From assembly GCA_003268905.1 (NCBI GenBank), contig QLTU01000031.1, positions 1-36,198 on the forward strand: DNA of 36,198 nt, read 5' to 3'. The notes under the pieces were generated by a model. That model was not told the DNA's origin. It searched no databases and saw only the letters and a program-made list of their open reading frames with translations. Made by a program: the position numbers and the translations under genes. Source of the DNA: Acidovorax defluvii (GTDB lineage: Bacteria > Pseudomonadota > Gammaproteobacteria > Burkholderiales > Burkholderiaceae_C). Below, piece after piece: positions 1 to 9,026 of the stretch; the stretch's first letter is position 1, and the number at the start of each line of letters is the position of its first letter.

Positions 1-72
1 AACCCGAAGGTCTTTGCACTTTCTTCACCAGCCACCGCCTCCGGCAACTCGCTACTCTCAGCGCAGCCTTGA

Positions 73-100
73 ATTATATACCGGGTTTTTACCCAATCAA
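73..100 (-). promoter_or_regulatory. Strong sigma-70-like promoter pointing out of the left edge
   Basis: On the minus strand a perfect -10 TATAAT (73-78) lies 16 bases downstream of TTGATT (95-100). The stretch upstream (about 101-125) is rich in A/T runs, like an UP element. Transcription would start near position 66 and run towards base 1, away from gshB, so the gene served lies outside the window. A near-consensus promoter in this GC-rich genome suggests a highly expressed product, possibly a stable RNA. That is inference only. Confidence 0.6.
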
Positions 101-231
101 ACCCAAAATCACCTTTTTGCAAACCTTCTTCTCCACCACCCAGATCTTCCCAACAGGGACACCTCTGAACAGCGAAGCCTGCGACTATAGCATGGAAATT
201 TGACGGCATTCAAGACGGGTTGTACAGAACT

Positions 232-1185
232 TCAAGCGCGCGCTGCCACCGCCTCCTCCAGTGCGTCCACGAACAGGAAGGCCACGTTGCAGCCGGTCTG
301 GTCATAGATCTCCTGGAAACAGGTGGGGCTGGTGACATTGATCTCGGTAACGCAATCTCCGATGACGTCCACCCCTGCCAGCAGCAAACCACGGCTGTGC
401 AAGACAGGGCCCAGCGCTTCGGCAATCTCCCAATCGCGTGCAGACAGCGGGCGCGCCACCCCTTTGCCTCCCGCCGCAAGGTTTCCCCGGACTTCACTGC
501 CTTGTGGGATTCGCGCCAGACAGAAAGGCACGGGCTTGCCGCCGATGACGAGGACGCGCTTGTCGCCCTCTGTGATCTCGGGAAGGAATTTCTGAACCAT
601 CACGCTTTGGGCCCCATGACGATTGAGGGTCTCCGTGATGCTGCCGAGATTGAGGCCGTCTGGGCCAACCCGGAAAATGCCCATGCCGCCCATGCCATCG
701 AGCGGTTTGAGGATGATGTCCTGGTGTTCGGCATGGAAACGCTGGATGTCTTGTGGATCGCGCGTGACCAGCGTGGGGCCGATGAACTGCGGAAACTCCA
801 TGATCGCCAGCTTCTCGGGGTGATCGCGCAGGGCGCGCGGCTTGTTGAAGACGCGGGCGCCCTCCCGTTCGGCCTGTTCAAGCAAGTGGGTGGCATAAAA
901 ATATTCGCTGTCGAAGGGCGGGTCTTTGCGCATGAGCACGGCATCGAACGCCGTGAGCGCTGCACTGCGCAGGGGCTGCGCCTGAAACCAGTTGGTGGAA
1001 TCACCCGTGAGGACAATGTCCCGCACCCGTGCAGTCACTTGGCTGCCGCGCTGCCAGACCAGATCCTGCGGCAGGCAGACCGCCAGCGTGTGCCCGCGCC
1101 GCTGTGCTTCGCGCATCATGGCAAAGGTGGTGTCTTTGTAGATCTTGAAGCTTTCCAGCGGATCGGTGATGAACAGTAGTTTCAT
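232..1185 (-). CDS. gshB: Glutathione synthetase
   Basis: Joins gamma-glutamylcysteine and glycine with ATP to make glutathione, the second step of the pathway, in the cytosol. The 317-residue product has the usual length. It shows the prokaryotic N-terminal domain (about 1-120) followed by an ATP-grasp domain: the glycine-rich loop KPLDGMGG (160-167), RGNLAAGG (233-240) and the metal-binding EINVTSPT (281-288). The ATG start follows a GAGAA ribosome site. It is the last gene of a minus-strand series, 96 bases beyond benE. Its partner gshA lies about 3.5 kb upstream, separated by kup and benE, although gshA and gshB are often adjacent in related bacteria. Confidence 0.96.
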   Translation of the reverse strand: MKLLFITDPLESFKIYKDTTFAMMREAQRRGHTLAVCLPQDLVWQRGSQVTARVRDIVLTGDSTNWFQAQPLRSAALTAFDAVLMRKDPPFDSEYFYATHLLEQAEREGARVFNKPRALRDHPEKLAIMEFPQFIGPTLVTRDPQDIQRFHAEHQDIILKPLDGMGGMGIFRVGPDGLNLGSITETLNRHGAQSVMVQKFLPEITEGDKRVLVIGGKPVPFCLARIPQGSEVRGNLAAGGKGVARPLSARDWEIAEALGPVLHSRGLLLAGVDVIGDCVTEINVTSPTCFQEIYDQTGCNVAFLFVDALEEAVAARA

Positions 1186-1281
1186 GGTTTCTCAGGAAAA
1201 AGGGCCGCGCCGAGTAGGTCGACAGGGCGAACAGGTGGCCGCCTTGGGGGGCATTGCCGTATTCGATGCATCGGATCCAAG

Positions 1282-2478
1282 TCAGACACTGCCGACGTGG
1301 GAACGCCTGTACTGTTGCACAAATAGCGCAAGGCTGCCGGCGACCACGCCCCAGAAGGCAGATCCCACCCCCGCCACCACCACGCCGCTCAGGGTGACCA
1401 GGAAAGTGATCAGTGCCGCCTCGCGGTGCGGCTCGTCGCGCAGCGCGGCGGCCAGGCCACTGCCGATGGTGCCCAGCAGCGCAAGGCCCGCAATGGCCAC
1501 CACCAGTTCTTTGGGGAACGCTGTCAGCAGCCCGGTGACGACCGCGCCAAAAATACCGATCACCACATACAGCAAGCCGCAGGACACCGCCGCCGTGTAG
1601 CGTTTGTCGCGGTCCGGGTGGGCTTCCGGGCCCATGCAGATGGCGGCGGTGATGGCGCTGAAATTCAGCGCATAGCCACCAAATGGGGCGAGCACCAGGG
1701 TTGCGAGTCCGGTCATGGTGATGAGACGGGAGATCGGCAGGTCATATCCCGTGGCGCGAATCACCGCCACGCCCGGCAGGTTTTGCGACGCCATGGTGAC
1801 GACGAACAGGGGAAGCGCCAGGCTGATGGCGGCAGACAGGGTGAACTGCGGTGCCGTAAACACCGGCATGGCCAGCTCGAAACGGATGGCCGACCAGGAC
1901 ATCTCACCACGCAGCGCGACAAATGCAATCGCCAGAGCGAGCGTGATGACCACGGCATAGCGCGGGATCCACCGGCGTGCCACCAGATAAGCCCCCAGCA
2001 TCAGCAAGACCAGGGGCAGCGCAGTTTGTGCCGCTGCGAAGGCCTGCATGCCAAAGCGCGCCAGCACCCCCGCCAGCAGCGCAGCGGCAATCTCCGTGGG
2101 AATGCGGTTCATGACCCGCTCGAACCAGCGCGTGACGCCCGCCAGCGTGATCAGCACAGCGCACACCATGAAAGCGCCCACGGCCTCGGCCATGCTGAAG
2201 CCCCCGGCCAGCCCGGCGCTGGCCAGCACGGCCGCCCCCGGTGTGGACCAGGCCACCATCACCGGCTTGCGCAGCAACAACGATGGCACCAGGGAACACA
2301 GCCCCATGCCCAGCCCGAGAGCCCACATCCAAGAGGTGATTTGCGCCGGCGTGGCCTGAAAGGCTTGCGCCGCCTGGAAAACAATGGCCACAGAACTCGT
2401 GAACCCCACCAGCACCGCGACAAAGCCAGCCGTAAAGGCCGACAGGCTCAAGTCTTTGAAAAATTGCATGAGGGGCAT
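1282..2478 (-). CDS. benE: BenE/YdcO-family benzoate:H+ symporter-like permease
   Basis: Inner-membrane transporter of the BenE family, whose characterised members import benzoate with protons. The product is a highly hydrophobic protein of about 398 residues, with many membrane segments predicted by eye. It is colinear with E. coli YdcO as I recall it: a segment with AWSTPGAAVL, MASQNLPG in the middle, and GPEAHPD followed by a late glycine-rich half. The start is uncertain. The frame opens upstream with TTG at 2538 and ATG at 2523, but homology begins near the ATG at 2478; no good ribosome site decides. No aromatic degradation genes are nearby, so the substrate is not supported by context. 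A family 1 repeat lies just upstream. Confidence 0.9.
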   Translation of the reverse strand: MPLMQFFKDLSLSAFTAGFVAVLVGFTSSVAIVFQAAQAFQATPAQITSWMWALGLGMGLCSLVPSLLLRKPVMVAWSTPGAAVLASAGLAGGFSMAEAVGAFMVCAVLITLAGVTRWFERVMNRIPTEIAAALLAGVLARFGMQAFAAAQTALPLVLLMLGAYLVARRWIPRYAVVITLALAIAFVALRGEMSWSAIRFELAMPVFTAPQFTLSAAISLALPLFVVTMASQNLPGVAVIRATGYDLPISRLITMTGLATLVLAPFGGYALNFSAITAAICMGPEAHPDRDKRYTAAVSCGLLYVVIGIFGAVVTGLLTAFPKELVVAIAGLALLGTIGSGLAAALRDEPHREAALITFLVTLSGVVVAGVGSAFWGVVAGSLALFVQQYRRSHVGSV

Positions 2479-2544
2479 TCTGGCACCGGATCCGGCCAGT
2501 CCGATCTGCGTGCCAGGCCCCATGTGCGAGCCAGACAACTATGC

Positions 2545-2590
2545 TTTTAATAGCTGCTAGCGCTTAACCCATAAGGGCTAGCGGCCTAAA
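2545..2590 (+). repeat. Family 1 repeat, intergenic copy between benE and kup
   Basis: The copy reads in the forward orientation: AATAGCTGCTAGCGCTTA, a short spacer, then TAAGGGCTAG and GGCC. CTAGCGCTTA and TAAGGGCTAG form an inverted repeat with one mismatch. It occupies most of the gap between the kup stop and the start of benE. The same cores recur at 8971, 10210, 24354, 26398 and 35726. Confidence 0.8.
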
Positions 2591-2604
2591 ACACTATAAA
2601 CAGA

Positions 2605-4473
2605 TTAAATTTCGATCTTGGAACCCAGCTCGACCACGGCGTTGCTGGGCAGGTGCAGGAAATCGGCGGCGCCACTGGCGTTGTGGTGCATCTGGGCAAA
2701 CAGCTTTTCGCGCCAGGGCGCCATGCCGCTGCCGATGGTGGGGATGATGGTGTCCCGCGAAAGGAAGTAACTGGTGGTCATGGGTTCCACATCACAGCCC
2801 TGCACCCGCAACTGGTGCAAGGCACTGGGGATGTCGGGATCGTCCTTGAAGCCGTATTGCACCACCACCTGCCAGCAATCGTGGCCCAGGGGCTCCACCT
2901 GCAGGCGCTTGTCCCGTCCGATCCAGGGCACCTCATGGTTGCGGACGGTGACAAACAGGTTCTGGCGGTGCAGCACCTTGTTGTGCTTCAAGTTGTGCAG
3001 CAGTGCGTTGGGCACGGCTCCCGGCTCGGCCGTCAGAAACACGGCCGTGCCATCGACGCGGGTGGGCGGGCTCAGGAACACCGACTCCAGAAAATCCTTG
3101 AGGTCGATGGCATCGGCGCGCAGCTTGTCGTTGAGCAGGCGACGCCCTTCCTTCCAGGTCATCATCAGCACGAACACGCCCCCGCCAATCATGAGCGGGA
3201 ACCAGCCGCCCTGGAACAGCTTGAGCAGATTGGAGGCGAAGAAGGCCAGGTCCACCGCAAAGAAGCAGCCCGTGGCCGCGATGCACAGGGCCAGCGGATA
3301 GCCCCAGCCATAGCGGATGACAAAGAACGTCAAGGTGGTGGTGATCAGCATGTCCAGCGTGACGGCGATGCCATAGGCCGCAGCCAGGTTGCTGGATGAG
3401 CGGAACATCACCACCGCCAGAACGATGGCGACGAACAGTCCCCAGTTCACCAGTGGCAGATAAACCTGCCCCGTGTCACGCACGCTGGTGTGCTGGATGT
3501 TCAGGCGCGGCAGGTAACCCAGCTGAATGACCTGCTTGGTCACGCTGAAGGCCCCGGTGATCAAGGCCTGCGATGCAATGACCGTGGCCAGCGTGGCCAA
3601 ACCCACCAAGGGAATCAGCGCCCAATCGGGCGCCATCATGAAGAAGGGGTTTTTCACCGCTTCGGGCTCGGCCAGCAGCAACGCGCCCTGGCCAAAGTAG
3701 TTGAGCGTGAGCGAAGGCATGGCCACGCTGAACCAGGCCAGGCGGATGGGGCGCTTGCCAAAGTGCCCCAGGTCGGCATACAGCGCCTCGGCCCCGGTGA
3801 CGCACAGCACCACGGCCCCCAGGATGATGAAGGTGATGCCTGGATGGGCCCACATGAACCCCACCGCGTAGTGCGGGCTCATGGCCCAGAGGATTTCAGG
3901 GTGGGTGACGATGTGCGAAACGCCCAGCACGGCAATCGTCAAAAACCAGATGAGCGTGACCGGGCCGAAGAACTTGCCAATGCCGCTGGTGCCCCGCTTT
4001 TGCACGGCAAACAGGCAAAACAGCACCACCAGCGTGAGCGGAATCACGTACTGCTTGAAATGGGGCGAAACCACCTCCAGCCCCTCCACCGCGGACAGCA
4101 CCGAGATGGCCGGGGTAATGACGCCGTCGCCATAAAAGAGCGAGGTGCCGAAGATGCCCACCGCCAGCAGCACCTTGCGCAGCCGGGGCTTGTCTTTCAC
4201 CGCCTGCGAGGCCAGCGCCAGCATGGCAATGAGCCCGCCCTCGCCATTGTTGTCGGCGCGCAGTACCAGCACCACGTATTTGAGGGAGACGATGACCGTG
4301 AGGGTCCAGAAGAAAATGGACAGGATGCCGTAGATATTGTCTGGCGTGAACGGCACGTGGCCCGAGCCAAACACCTCCTTGACCGCGTACAGCACGCTGG
4401 TGCCGATATCGCCATAGACAACACCGATGGCGCCCAGCGTGAGCGCTGCGAGCGATGATTTGGAGCTTTGCAC
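2605..4473 (-). CDS. kup: KUP-family low-affinity potassium uptake protein
   Basis: K+:H+ symporter of the KUP/HAK/KT family in the inner membrane. From the chosen start the protein has 622 residues, the same length as E. coli Kup. The family signature [10 protein letters not shown] is at about 17-26, about twelve membrane segments fill the first two thirds, and a hydrophilic C-terminal domain follows. The frame stays open to 4587, but the extension is not family-like. I chose GTG at 4473 because a GGGGGG run sits about five bases upstream; the GTG at 4479 is the alternative. It follows gshA after 162 bases that hold a hairpin (4562-4598). Together with trkA and trkH the region carries two independent K+ uptake systems. 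Confidence 0.94.
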   Translation of the reverse strand: MQSSKSSLAALTLGAIGVVYGDIGTSVLYAVKEVFGSGHVPFTPDNIYGILSIFFWTLTVIVSLKYVVLVLRADNNGEGGLIAMLALASQAVKDKPRLRKVLLAVGIFGTSLFYGDGVITPAISVLSAVEGLEVVSPHFKQYVIPLTLVVLFCLFAVQKRGTSGIGKFFGPVTLIWFLTIAVLGVSHIVTHPEILWAMSPHYAVGFMWAHPGITFIILGAVVLCVTGAEALYADLGHFGKRPIRLAWFSVAMPSLTLNYFGQGALLLAEPEAVKNPFFMMAPDWALIPLVGLATLATVIASQALITGAFSVTKQVIQLGYLPRLNIQHTSVRDTGQVYLPLVNWGLFVAIVLAVVMFRSSSNLAAAYGIAVTLDMLITTTLTFFVIRYGWGYPLALCIAATGCFFAVDLAFFASNLLKLFQGGWFPLMIGGGVFVLMMTWKEGRRLLNDKLRADAIDLKDFLESVFLSPPTRVDGTAVFLTAEPGAVPNALLHNLKHNKVLHRQNLFVTVRNHEVPWIGRDKRLQVEPLGHDCWQVVVQYGFKDDPDIPSALHQLRVQGCDVEPMTTSYFLSRDTIIPTIGSGMAPWREKLFAQMHHNASGAADFLHLPSNAVVELGSKIEI

Positions 4474-4561
4474 TGACACCCCCCGCTGCACTGGGCAAGA
4501 CAGGGTTCCGTAACTTTTGGGAACGCTATTGTGCCCCTGCCCCCTGGTTCGCGCCGTTGCG

Positions 4562-4598
4562 CCAGAGAGCCTGTTGCAGTGCAGCAACTACCCTCTGG
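4562..4598 (-). terminator. Extended hairpin between gshA and kup
   Basis: Read on the minus strand, CCAGAG pairs with CTCTGG (outer stem) and GTTGC with GCAAC (inner stem), enclosing the loop TGCACT. It lies 38 bases past the gshA stop. There is no U tract, so it may be an mRNA-stabilising structure or a factor-dependent pause instead of an intrinsic terminator. Confidence 0.4.
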
Positions 4599-4635
4599 CC
4601 TCCGTGCTCAGGGCGTGGCAGGAGAATCAAACCGG

Positions 4636-5931
4636 TCAGTCGTAGATCTCTGCGTCGGGATTGGTGGCTTCCAGCTCGTAGCTGGCGGCCAGCATGGCCA
4701 GGCGCGCCACCACGCCATACATGTAAAAGCGGTTCGGCGCACTCACGCCAGGGCGCACGCCTGGCTGGGGCAGGTGGGTGCTGTGCTCGAACGCCAGCGG
4801 CACAAAGCTGGCACCGGGGGCATTGAGGTTTTCGTCCACGCCGCGCTCGGCATGCATGCGGTAAAAGCCGCCCACCACATAGCGGTCCATCATGTAGACC
4901 ACGGGCTCGGCCACGGCCTCGTGCACGCGCTCCTGCGTGAGCACCCCCTCCTGGATGATCACATCGCTGACCGGCTGGCCGTCCTTGATGACGGCCATCT
5001 TGTTCTTGGTCTTGCGGTTCAGGGCGTCCAGCTCCTTGGCGTCGCGCACGGTCATGATGCCCATGCCGTAGGTACCGTTGTTGGCCTTGACGATCACGAA
5101 GGGCTTTTCGTGGATGCCATATTCCTTGTACTTGCGCCGCACCTTGCCCAGCAGCGCGTCCACTGAAGTTTGCAAGGCGTCCATGCCCTTGTCTTCGGCA
5201 AAATCCACGTCGCCACACTGGCTGAACATCGGGTTGATCAGCCAAGGGTCGATGCCCAGCATCTTGCCGAAGCGCTTGGCCACCTCTTCATAGTTCTTGA
5301 AATGCGTGCTCTTGCGACGCACGCTCCAGCCGGCATGCAGCGGCGGCAGCAGGTATTGCTCGTGGATGTCTTCCAGAATGCCGGGCGCGCCCGCGGACAG
5401 GTCGTTGTTGAGCAGGATGGTGCAGGGGTCAAAATCCTTGAGCCCCAGCCGCCCCTTGGTGCGGATCACGGGTTCGAGCATGACCGAATCGCCGTTGGGC
5501 AACTCGATCAGGGTGGATTTTTTGATCTCGGGACTGATGGAGCCCACCCGCACATTCAGACCCGCCATGTTGAAGATGCGCTGCAACTGCACCACGTTGG
5601 CCAGATAAAACGTGTTGCGCGTGTGGTTCTCGGGAATGATCAGCAGGTTGCGCGCCTCGGGGCAGATCTTCTCGATGGCGGCCATGGCGGCCTGCACGGC
5701 CAGCGGCAGCATCTCTTTGGTGAGATTGTTCCAGCCACCGGGGAACAGGTTGGTGTCCACCGGCGCCAGCTTGAAGCCCGCGTTGCGGATATCGACCGAG
5801 GTGTAGAACGGCGGCGTGTGCTCCATCCACTCCAGGCGAAACCAGCGTTCGATGGCGGGCATCGAGTCGAGAATGCGCTGTTCGAGTTCGTTGATAGGCC
5901 CCGTGAGGGCCGTGATGAGATGCGGAACCAT
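4636..5931 (-). CDS. gshA: Glutamate-cysteine ligase, proteobacterial GshA type
   Basis: Makes gamma-glutamylcysteine from glutamate, cysteine and ATP, the first and rate-limiting step of glutathione synthesis. The sequence matches the family first described from Acidithiobacillus ferrooxidans and common in betaproteobacteria, not the E. coli type. It is 431 residues long, with the typical opening MVPHLITALTGPI, the central RLEWMEHTPPFYTSVDIRN, and KANNGTYGMGIM in the C-terminal half. The frame stays open far upstream into trkH, but an AGAGGG ribosome site and family homology place the start at the ATG at 5931. It lies between trkH and kup on the same strand, 92 bases from trkH. Confidence 0.94.
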   Translation of the reverse strand: MVPHLITALTGPINELEQRILDSMPAIERWFRLEWMEHTPPFYTSVDIRNAGFKLAPVDTNLFPGGWNNLTKEMLPLAVQAAMAAIEKICPEARNLLIIPENHTRNTFYLANVVQLQRIFNMAGLNVRVGSISPEIKKSTLIELPNGDSVMLEPVIRTKGRLGLKDFDPCTILLNNDLSAGAPGILEDIHEQYLLPPLHAGWSVRRKSTHFKNYEEVAKRFGKMLGIDPWLINPMFSQCGDVDFAEDKGMDALQTSVDALLGKVRRKYKEYGIHEKPFVIVKANNGTYGMGIMTVRDAKELDALNRKTKNKMAVIKDGQPVSDVIIQEGVLTQERVHEAVAEPVVYMMDRYVVGGFYRMHAERGVDENLNAPGASFVPLAFEHSTHLPQPGVRPGVSAPNRFYMYGVVARLAMLAASYELEATNPDAEIYD

Positions 5932-6023
5932 AGATGCCCTCTGGAAGCGATTGCGATGGATTGTAGGGATTTGGGGTCGGGCCCGGGATTCGCAAGGCAG
6001 CGGCGTGGGCAGCCATCCGCCCG

Positions 6024-7490
6024 CTAGCGCCGCCAGAATGCCGGGGTGAGCAACGCCATGAAGCTCAAAATTTCGAGCCGCCCCAGCAGCATGGCCAGCG
6101 TGCACACCCAGATCTGGAAGTCGGTGAGCACCGCAAAGTTGGATGCCGGGCCCACGCTGCCCAGACCCGGCCCCGCGCAGTTGACGCTGGCCAGCACGGC
6201 CGAGAACGCCGTCACCGGGTCCAGATCGGTCAGCAGCAACACCATGCTCAGCCCGAAGATGGTGGCGCCATACACCAGCATGAAGGCCAGCACCGAGAAG
6301 ATCACGCGGTTGTCTACCACCGCATCGCCCAGCCGCACCGGCTGCACGGCGCGCGGGTGCACCAAGCGGTTCATCTCCCGGCGCGCCTGCTTGAGCAAGA
6401 TCAGCATGCGCACCATCTTGATGCCGCAGCCCGTCGACCCCGCACTGGTGGCCACACCCGACAGCAGCAGCATGAACACCGGCGCAAACACCGGCCAGGC
6501 CAGGTAGTCCACCGTGGCATAGCCCGTGGTGGAGGCCAGCGACACCAGGTTGAACATGCCGTGGCGCAGGGCATCGAGTGGCGCATACACGCCCTTCACC
6601 CACAGCAGCACGGCCACCAGCAGCCCCCCACCCACCAGGGTGAACAAGGTGGCGCGCAGCTCCGGGTCGTGCCAGAAACCATGCCAGTGGCCCTTGCGAA
6701 TGGCCACAAAATACAGTGCAAAGTTGCAACTGGCCACCAGCATGAAGACGATGCAGATGGCTTCCAGCAAGGGCGACTGAAAATACCCGAAGCTCTGGTC
6801 ATGCGACGACAGCCCGCCCAGGCTCACGGTGGAGAACATGTGCATCAGCGCATCAAGCGGCGCCATCCCAGCCGCCCAGTAGGCCACGCCGCACAACGTG
6901 GAAAACAGGGCATACACGCCCCACAGCCCTTTGGCGGTGCCGGTCATGCGCGGCGTGAGCTTGGTGTCCTTCAGTGGCCCCGCCGCCTCGGCCTTGAACA
7001 GCTGGCTGCCGCCCACCCCGAGCAGTGGCAGCACGGCCACCGCCAGAATCAGAATGCCCATGCCACCCATCCACTGCAAAAAGGTGCGCCACACGTTCAC
7101 CGAGACAGGCAGCGTATCCAGGCCCACCAGCACTGTGGAGCCCGTGGTGGTAAGGCCCGACACGGCCTCAAAGTAGGCATGCGTGAACGACATGGGCCGC
7201 CCGATGTGGTGCGCCGCCAGCATCAATGGCACGGTGGAGAACAGCGGCAGCAGCATCCACACCAGCGACACCAGCATCACGCCATGGCGCGGCTGCAGTT
7301 CTTGCCGGAACAGGCGCAGGCGCCACCAGAGCCAGGCGCCCGCCGCCAGCGTGCCTGCCATGGCCAGCGGGTAGACATGCCACACCCCGTCTCCGGTCCA
7401 CAGAGATACCGCCAGCGGCAGCCCCATGGACAGCGAAAAGATCATGACGAGGATGCCCAGCACACGCAGGACGGGAAACATGTCCACCAT
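6024..7490 (-). CDS. trkH: Trk potassium uptake membrane subunit TrkH
   Basis: Channel-forming inner-membrane subunit of the Trk K+ system, working with the cytosolic regulator TrkA. The 488-residue product has the expected length. It shows the four pseudo-repeated filter loops of the SKT superfamily: GLTTTGST, VSLGGLSSHD, ASTTGYATVDY and SAGSTGCGIKM, each flanked by hydrophobic helices. The gene starts 21 bases after the trkA stop, so the two are almost certainly co-transcribed. MVDMF at 7490 is the first start; a second ATG lies three codons on. Confidence 0.96.
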   Translation of the reverse strand: MVDMFPVLRVLGILVMIFSLSMGLPLAVSLWTGDGVWHVYPLAMAGTLAAGAWLWWRLRLFRQELQPRHGVMLVSLVWMLLPLFSTVPLMLAAHHIGRPMSFTHAYFEAVSGLTTTGSTVLVGLDTLPVSVNVWRTFLQWMGGMGILILAVAVLPLLGVGGSQLFKAEAAGPLKDTKLTPRMTGTAKGLWGVYALFSTLCGVAYWAAGMAPLDALMHMFSTVSLGGLSSHDQSFGYFQSPLLEAICIVFMLVASCNFALYFVAIRKGHWHGFWHDPELRATLFTLVGGGLLVAVLLWVKGVYAPLDALRHGMFNLVSLASTTGYATVDYLAWPVFAPVFMLLLSGVATSAGSTGCGIKMVRMLILLKQARREMNRLVHPRAVQPVRLGDAVVDNRVIFSVLAFMLVYGATIFGLSMVLLLTDLDPVTAFSAVLASVNCAGPGLGSVGPASNFAVLTDFQIWVCTLAMLLGRLEILSFMALLTPAFWRR

Positions 7491-7511
7491 GGTGTTCTTG
7501 CGGGTTTCGTG

Positions 7512-8966
7512 TCAGAAGAAGGTGGGGCTCACGCGGAAGAGCTTTTCCACATCGCGCACCAGCCGCTTGTGCGGCAGGAAAAACACCACATGGTCGTTGC
7601 TCTCGAGCACCGTGCCGCTGCGCGGAATGATCACCTGCGGCTCGCGCAACTCATCGGCCGACACGTCGGGCGAATCGGGCAGGCCCCGCACGATCAGGCC
7701 AATGTGCACATCGCGCGGCAGGGCCAGATCGCTGACCTTGCGGCCCACCACGCGCGACGTTTTACGGTCCCCGCGCACCACGATCTCCAGCGCCTCGGCC
7801 ACGCCACGGCGCAGGCTGTGCACGGCCTGCACGTCACCCTGGCGCACATAGGCCAGCAACTCGCCCAGCATGGCCTGTGCAGGCGACAGGGCAATGTCGA
7901 TCTGCGTGCCATGCATCAGGTCGGCATAGCTGCGGCGGTTGATGAGCGCCAGCACGCGGCGCGCGCCCAGGCGCTTGGCCAGCAGGCAGGACATGATGTT
8001 GTCCTCGTCGTCGTCGGTGAGGGCCAGAAAAAGATCGATCTCGTCGATGCTCTCGTCCCCGAGCAGGTTTTCGTCCGTGGTATCACCCTGCAGCACCAGC
8101 ACATCCGACGGCAGGCGCGAGGCCAGCTCGATGCAGCGTGCGCTGTCGTCCTCGATGATCTTCACAAGAAAGCGCCCCGGCTCCTTGCCCAGTTCCAGCG
8201 CCAGGTGCAGGCCCACGCGCCCTCCCCCGGCTATCATGATGCGGCGCACCGGCCGCACCGGTGATGCGTCGCTGCGGTGCAAAGTGGCCAGCACATGGGC
8301 GATGTGCTCGCGCGCGGCCAGCACAAACACCTCGTCGCCGGGCTCGATGCGGGTTTCGCCAGCGCAGGCAACAAAGCGGTCGGGTTCTTCCGGAAAACGG
8401 CGGTAAATCGCCACCAGGCGCACCGCCACATCGGGCGTGCTGTTGCGCATCTCGGCCACGGTGTGGCCCACCATGGGCGCGCCAGCCCGCGCCCGCACCG
8501 ACACCAGGCAGGCCCGGCCGCCCGCGAACTCACGCACCTGCATGGCCTCGGGGTAGTCGATGAGCTTGCCGATGTAGCGGGTGAGGGATTCCTCGGGGCA
8601 GATGATGCGGTCCACCGCAAAGCCCTCGGGGCCTACCAAGCGTTCATCGCGCTGAAACCCGGTGGAGCGCACGCGGGCAATGCGCTTGGGGATGTTGAAC
8701 ATCAGCTGCGCCACCTTGCAGCACACCAGGTTGGTTTCGTCCTGCGCGGCACAGGCGATCAGCAGGTCGGTGTCTTGCGCGCCCGCCTCGGCCAGCACGG
8801 CGGGCTCGATACCGTTGCCGACCACGCCGCGCAAATCGAACCGCGACTCCAGATCGCGCAGGCGTTCAGCGTCGGTGTCGATGACGGTGATGTCGTTGCG
8901 CTCCGACACCAGGCTGTCGGCCACGCTTTGGCCCACGCGGCCCGCTCCGAGGATGATGATTTTCAT
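7512..8966 (-). CDS. trkA: Trk system NAD-binding regulatory subunit TrkA
   Basis: Peripheral cytosolic protein that gates TrkH in response to bound nucleotides. The 484 residues form two tandem RCK units. Each opens with a Rossmann glycine motif (GAGRVG at 7-12 and GGGRVG at 247-252), and each is followed by a TrkA-C subdomain. The acidic residues that close the adenine-binding strands (VIDTD near 29-33) are present. It is the first gene of trkA-trkH. The 60-base gap to proA upstream contains a family 1 repeat. Confidence 0.96.
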   Translation of the reverse strand: MKIIILGAGRVGQSVADSLVSERNDITVIDTDAERLRDLESRFDLRGVVGNGIEPAVLAEAGAQDTDLLIACAAQDETNLVCCKVAQLMFNIPKRIARVRSTGFQRDERLVGPEGFAVDRIICPEESLTRYIGKLIDYPEAMQVREFAGGRACLVSVRARAGAPMVGHTVAEMRNSTPDVAVRLVAIYRRFPEEPDRFVACAGETRIEPGDEVFVLAAREHIAHVLATLHRSDASPVRPVRRIMIAGGGRVGLHLALELGKEPGRFLVKIIEDDSARCIELASRLPSDVLVLQGDTTDENLLGDESIDEIDLFLALTDDDEDNIMSCLLAKRLGARRVLALINRRSYADLMHGTQIDIALSPAQAMLGELLAYVRQGDVQAVHSLRRGVAEALEIVVRGDRKTSRVVGRKVSDLALPRDVHIGLIVRGLPDSPDVSADELREPQVIIPRSGTVLESNDHVVFFLPHKRLVRDVEKLFRVSPTFF

Positions 8967-8970
8967 GTGG

Positions 8971-9015
8971 TATTGGCCTTCAGAGCAATACTATCAAGCG
9001 CTACCAGCTATGAAT
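8971..9015 (-). repeat. Family 1 repeat, intergenic copy between proA and trkA
   Basis: The minus strand reads ATAGCTGGTAGCGCTTGATA, then a degenerate right arm ending in AAGGCCAATA. The left half matches the other copies well; the right inverted arm is poorly conserved. It fills the gap between the trkA start and the proA stop. Confidence 0.65.
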
Positions 9016-9026
9016 ACAGGAGCGAA

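Noticed and set aside
5932..6729. 266-codon upstream extension of the gshA frame
   Set aside because: It overlaps trkH in another frame, has no similarity to GshA, and a good ribosome site precedes the internal ATG at 5931.
6357..8264. 635-codon open frame on the plus strand opposite trkH and trkA
   Set aside because: It is very rich in His and Gln, the usual sign of an antisense shadow; both real genes are certain.
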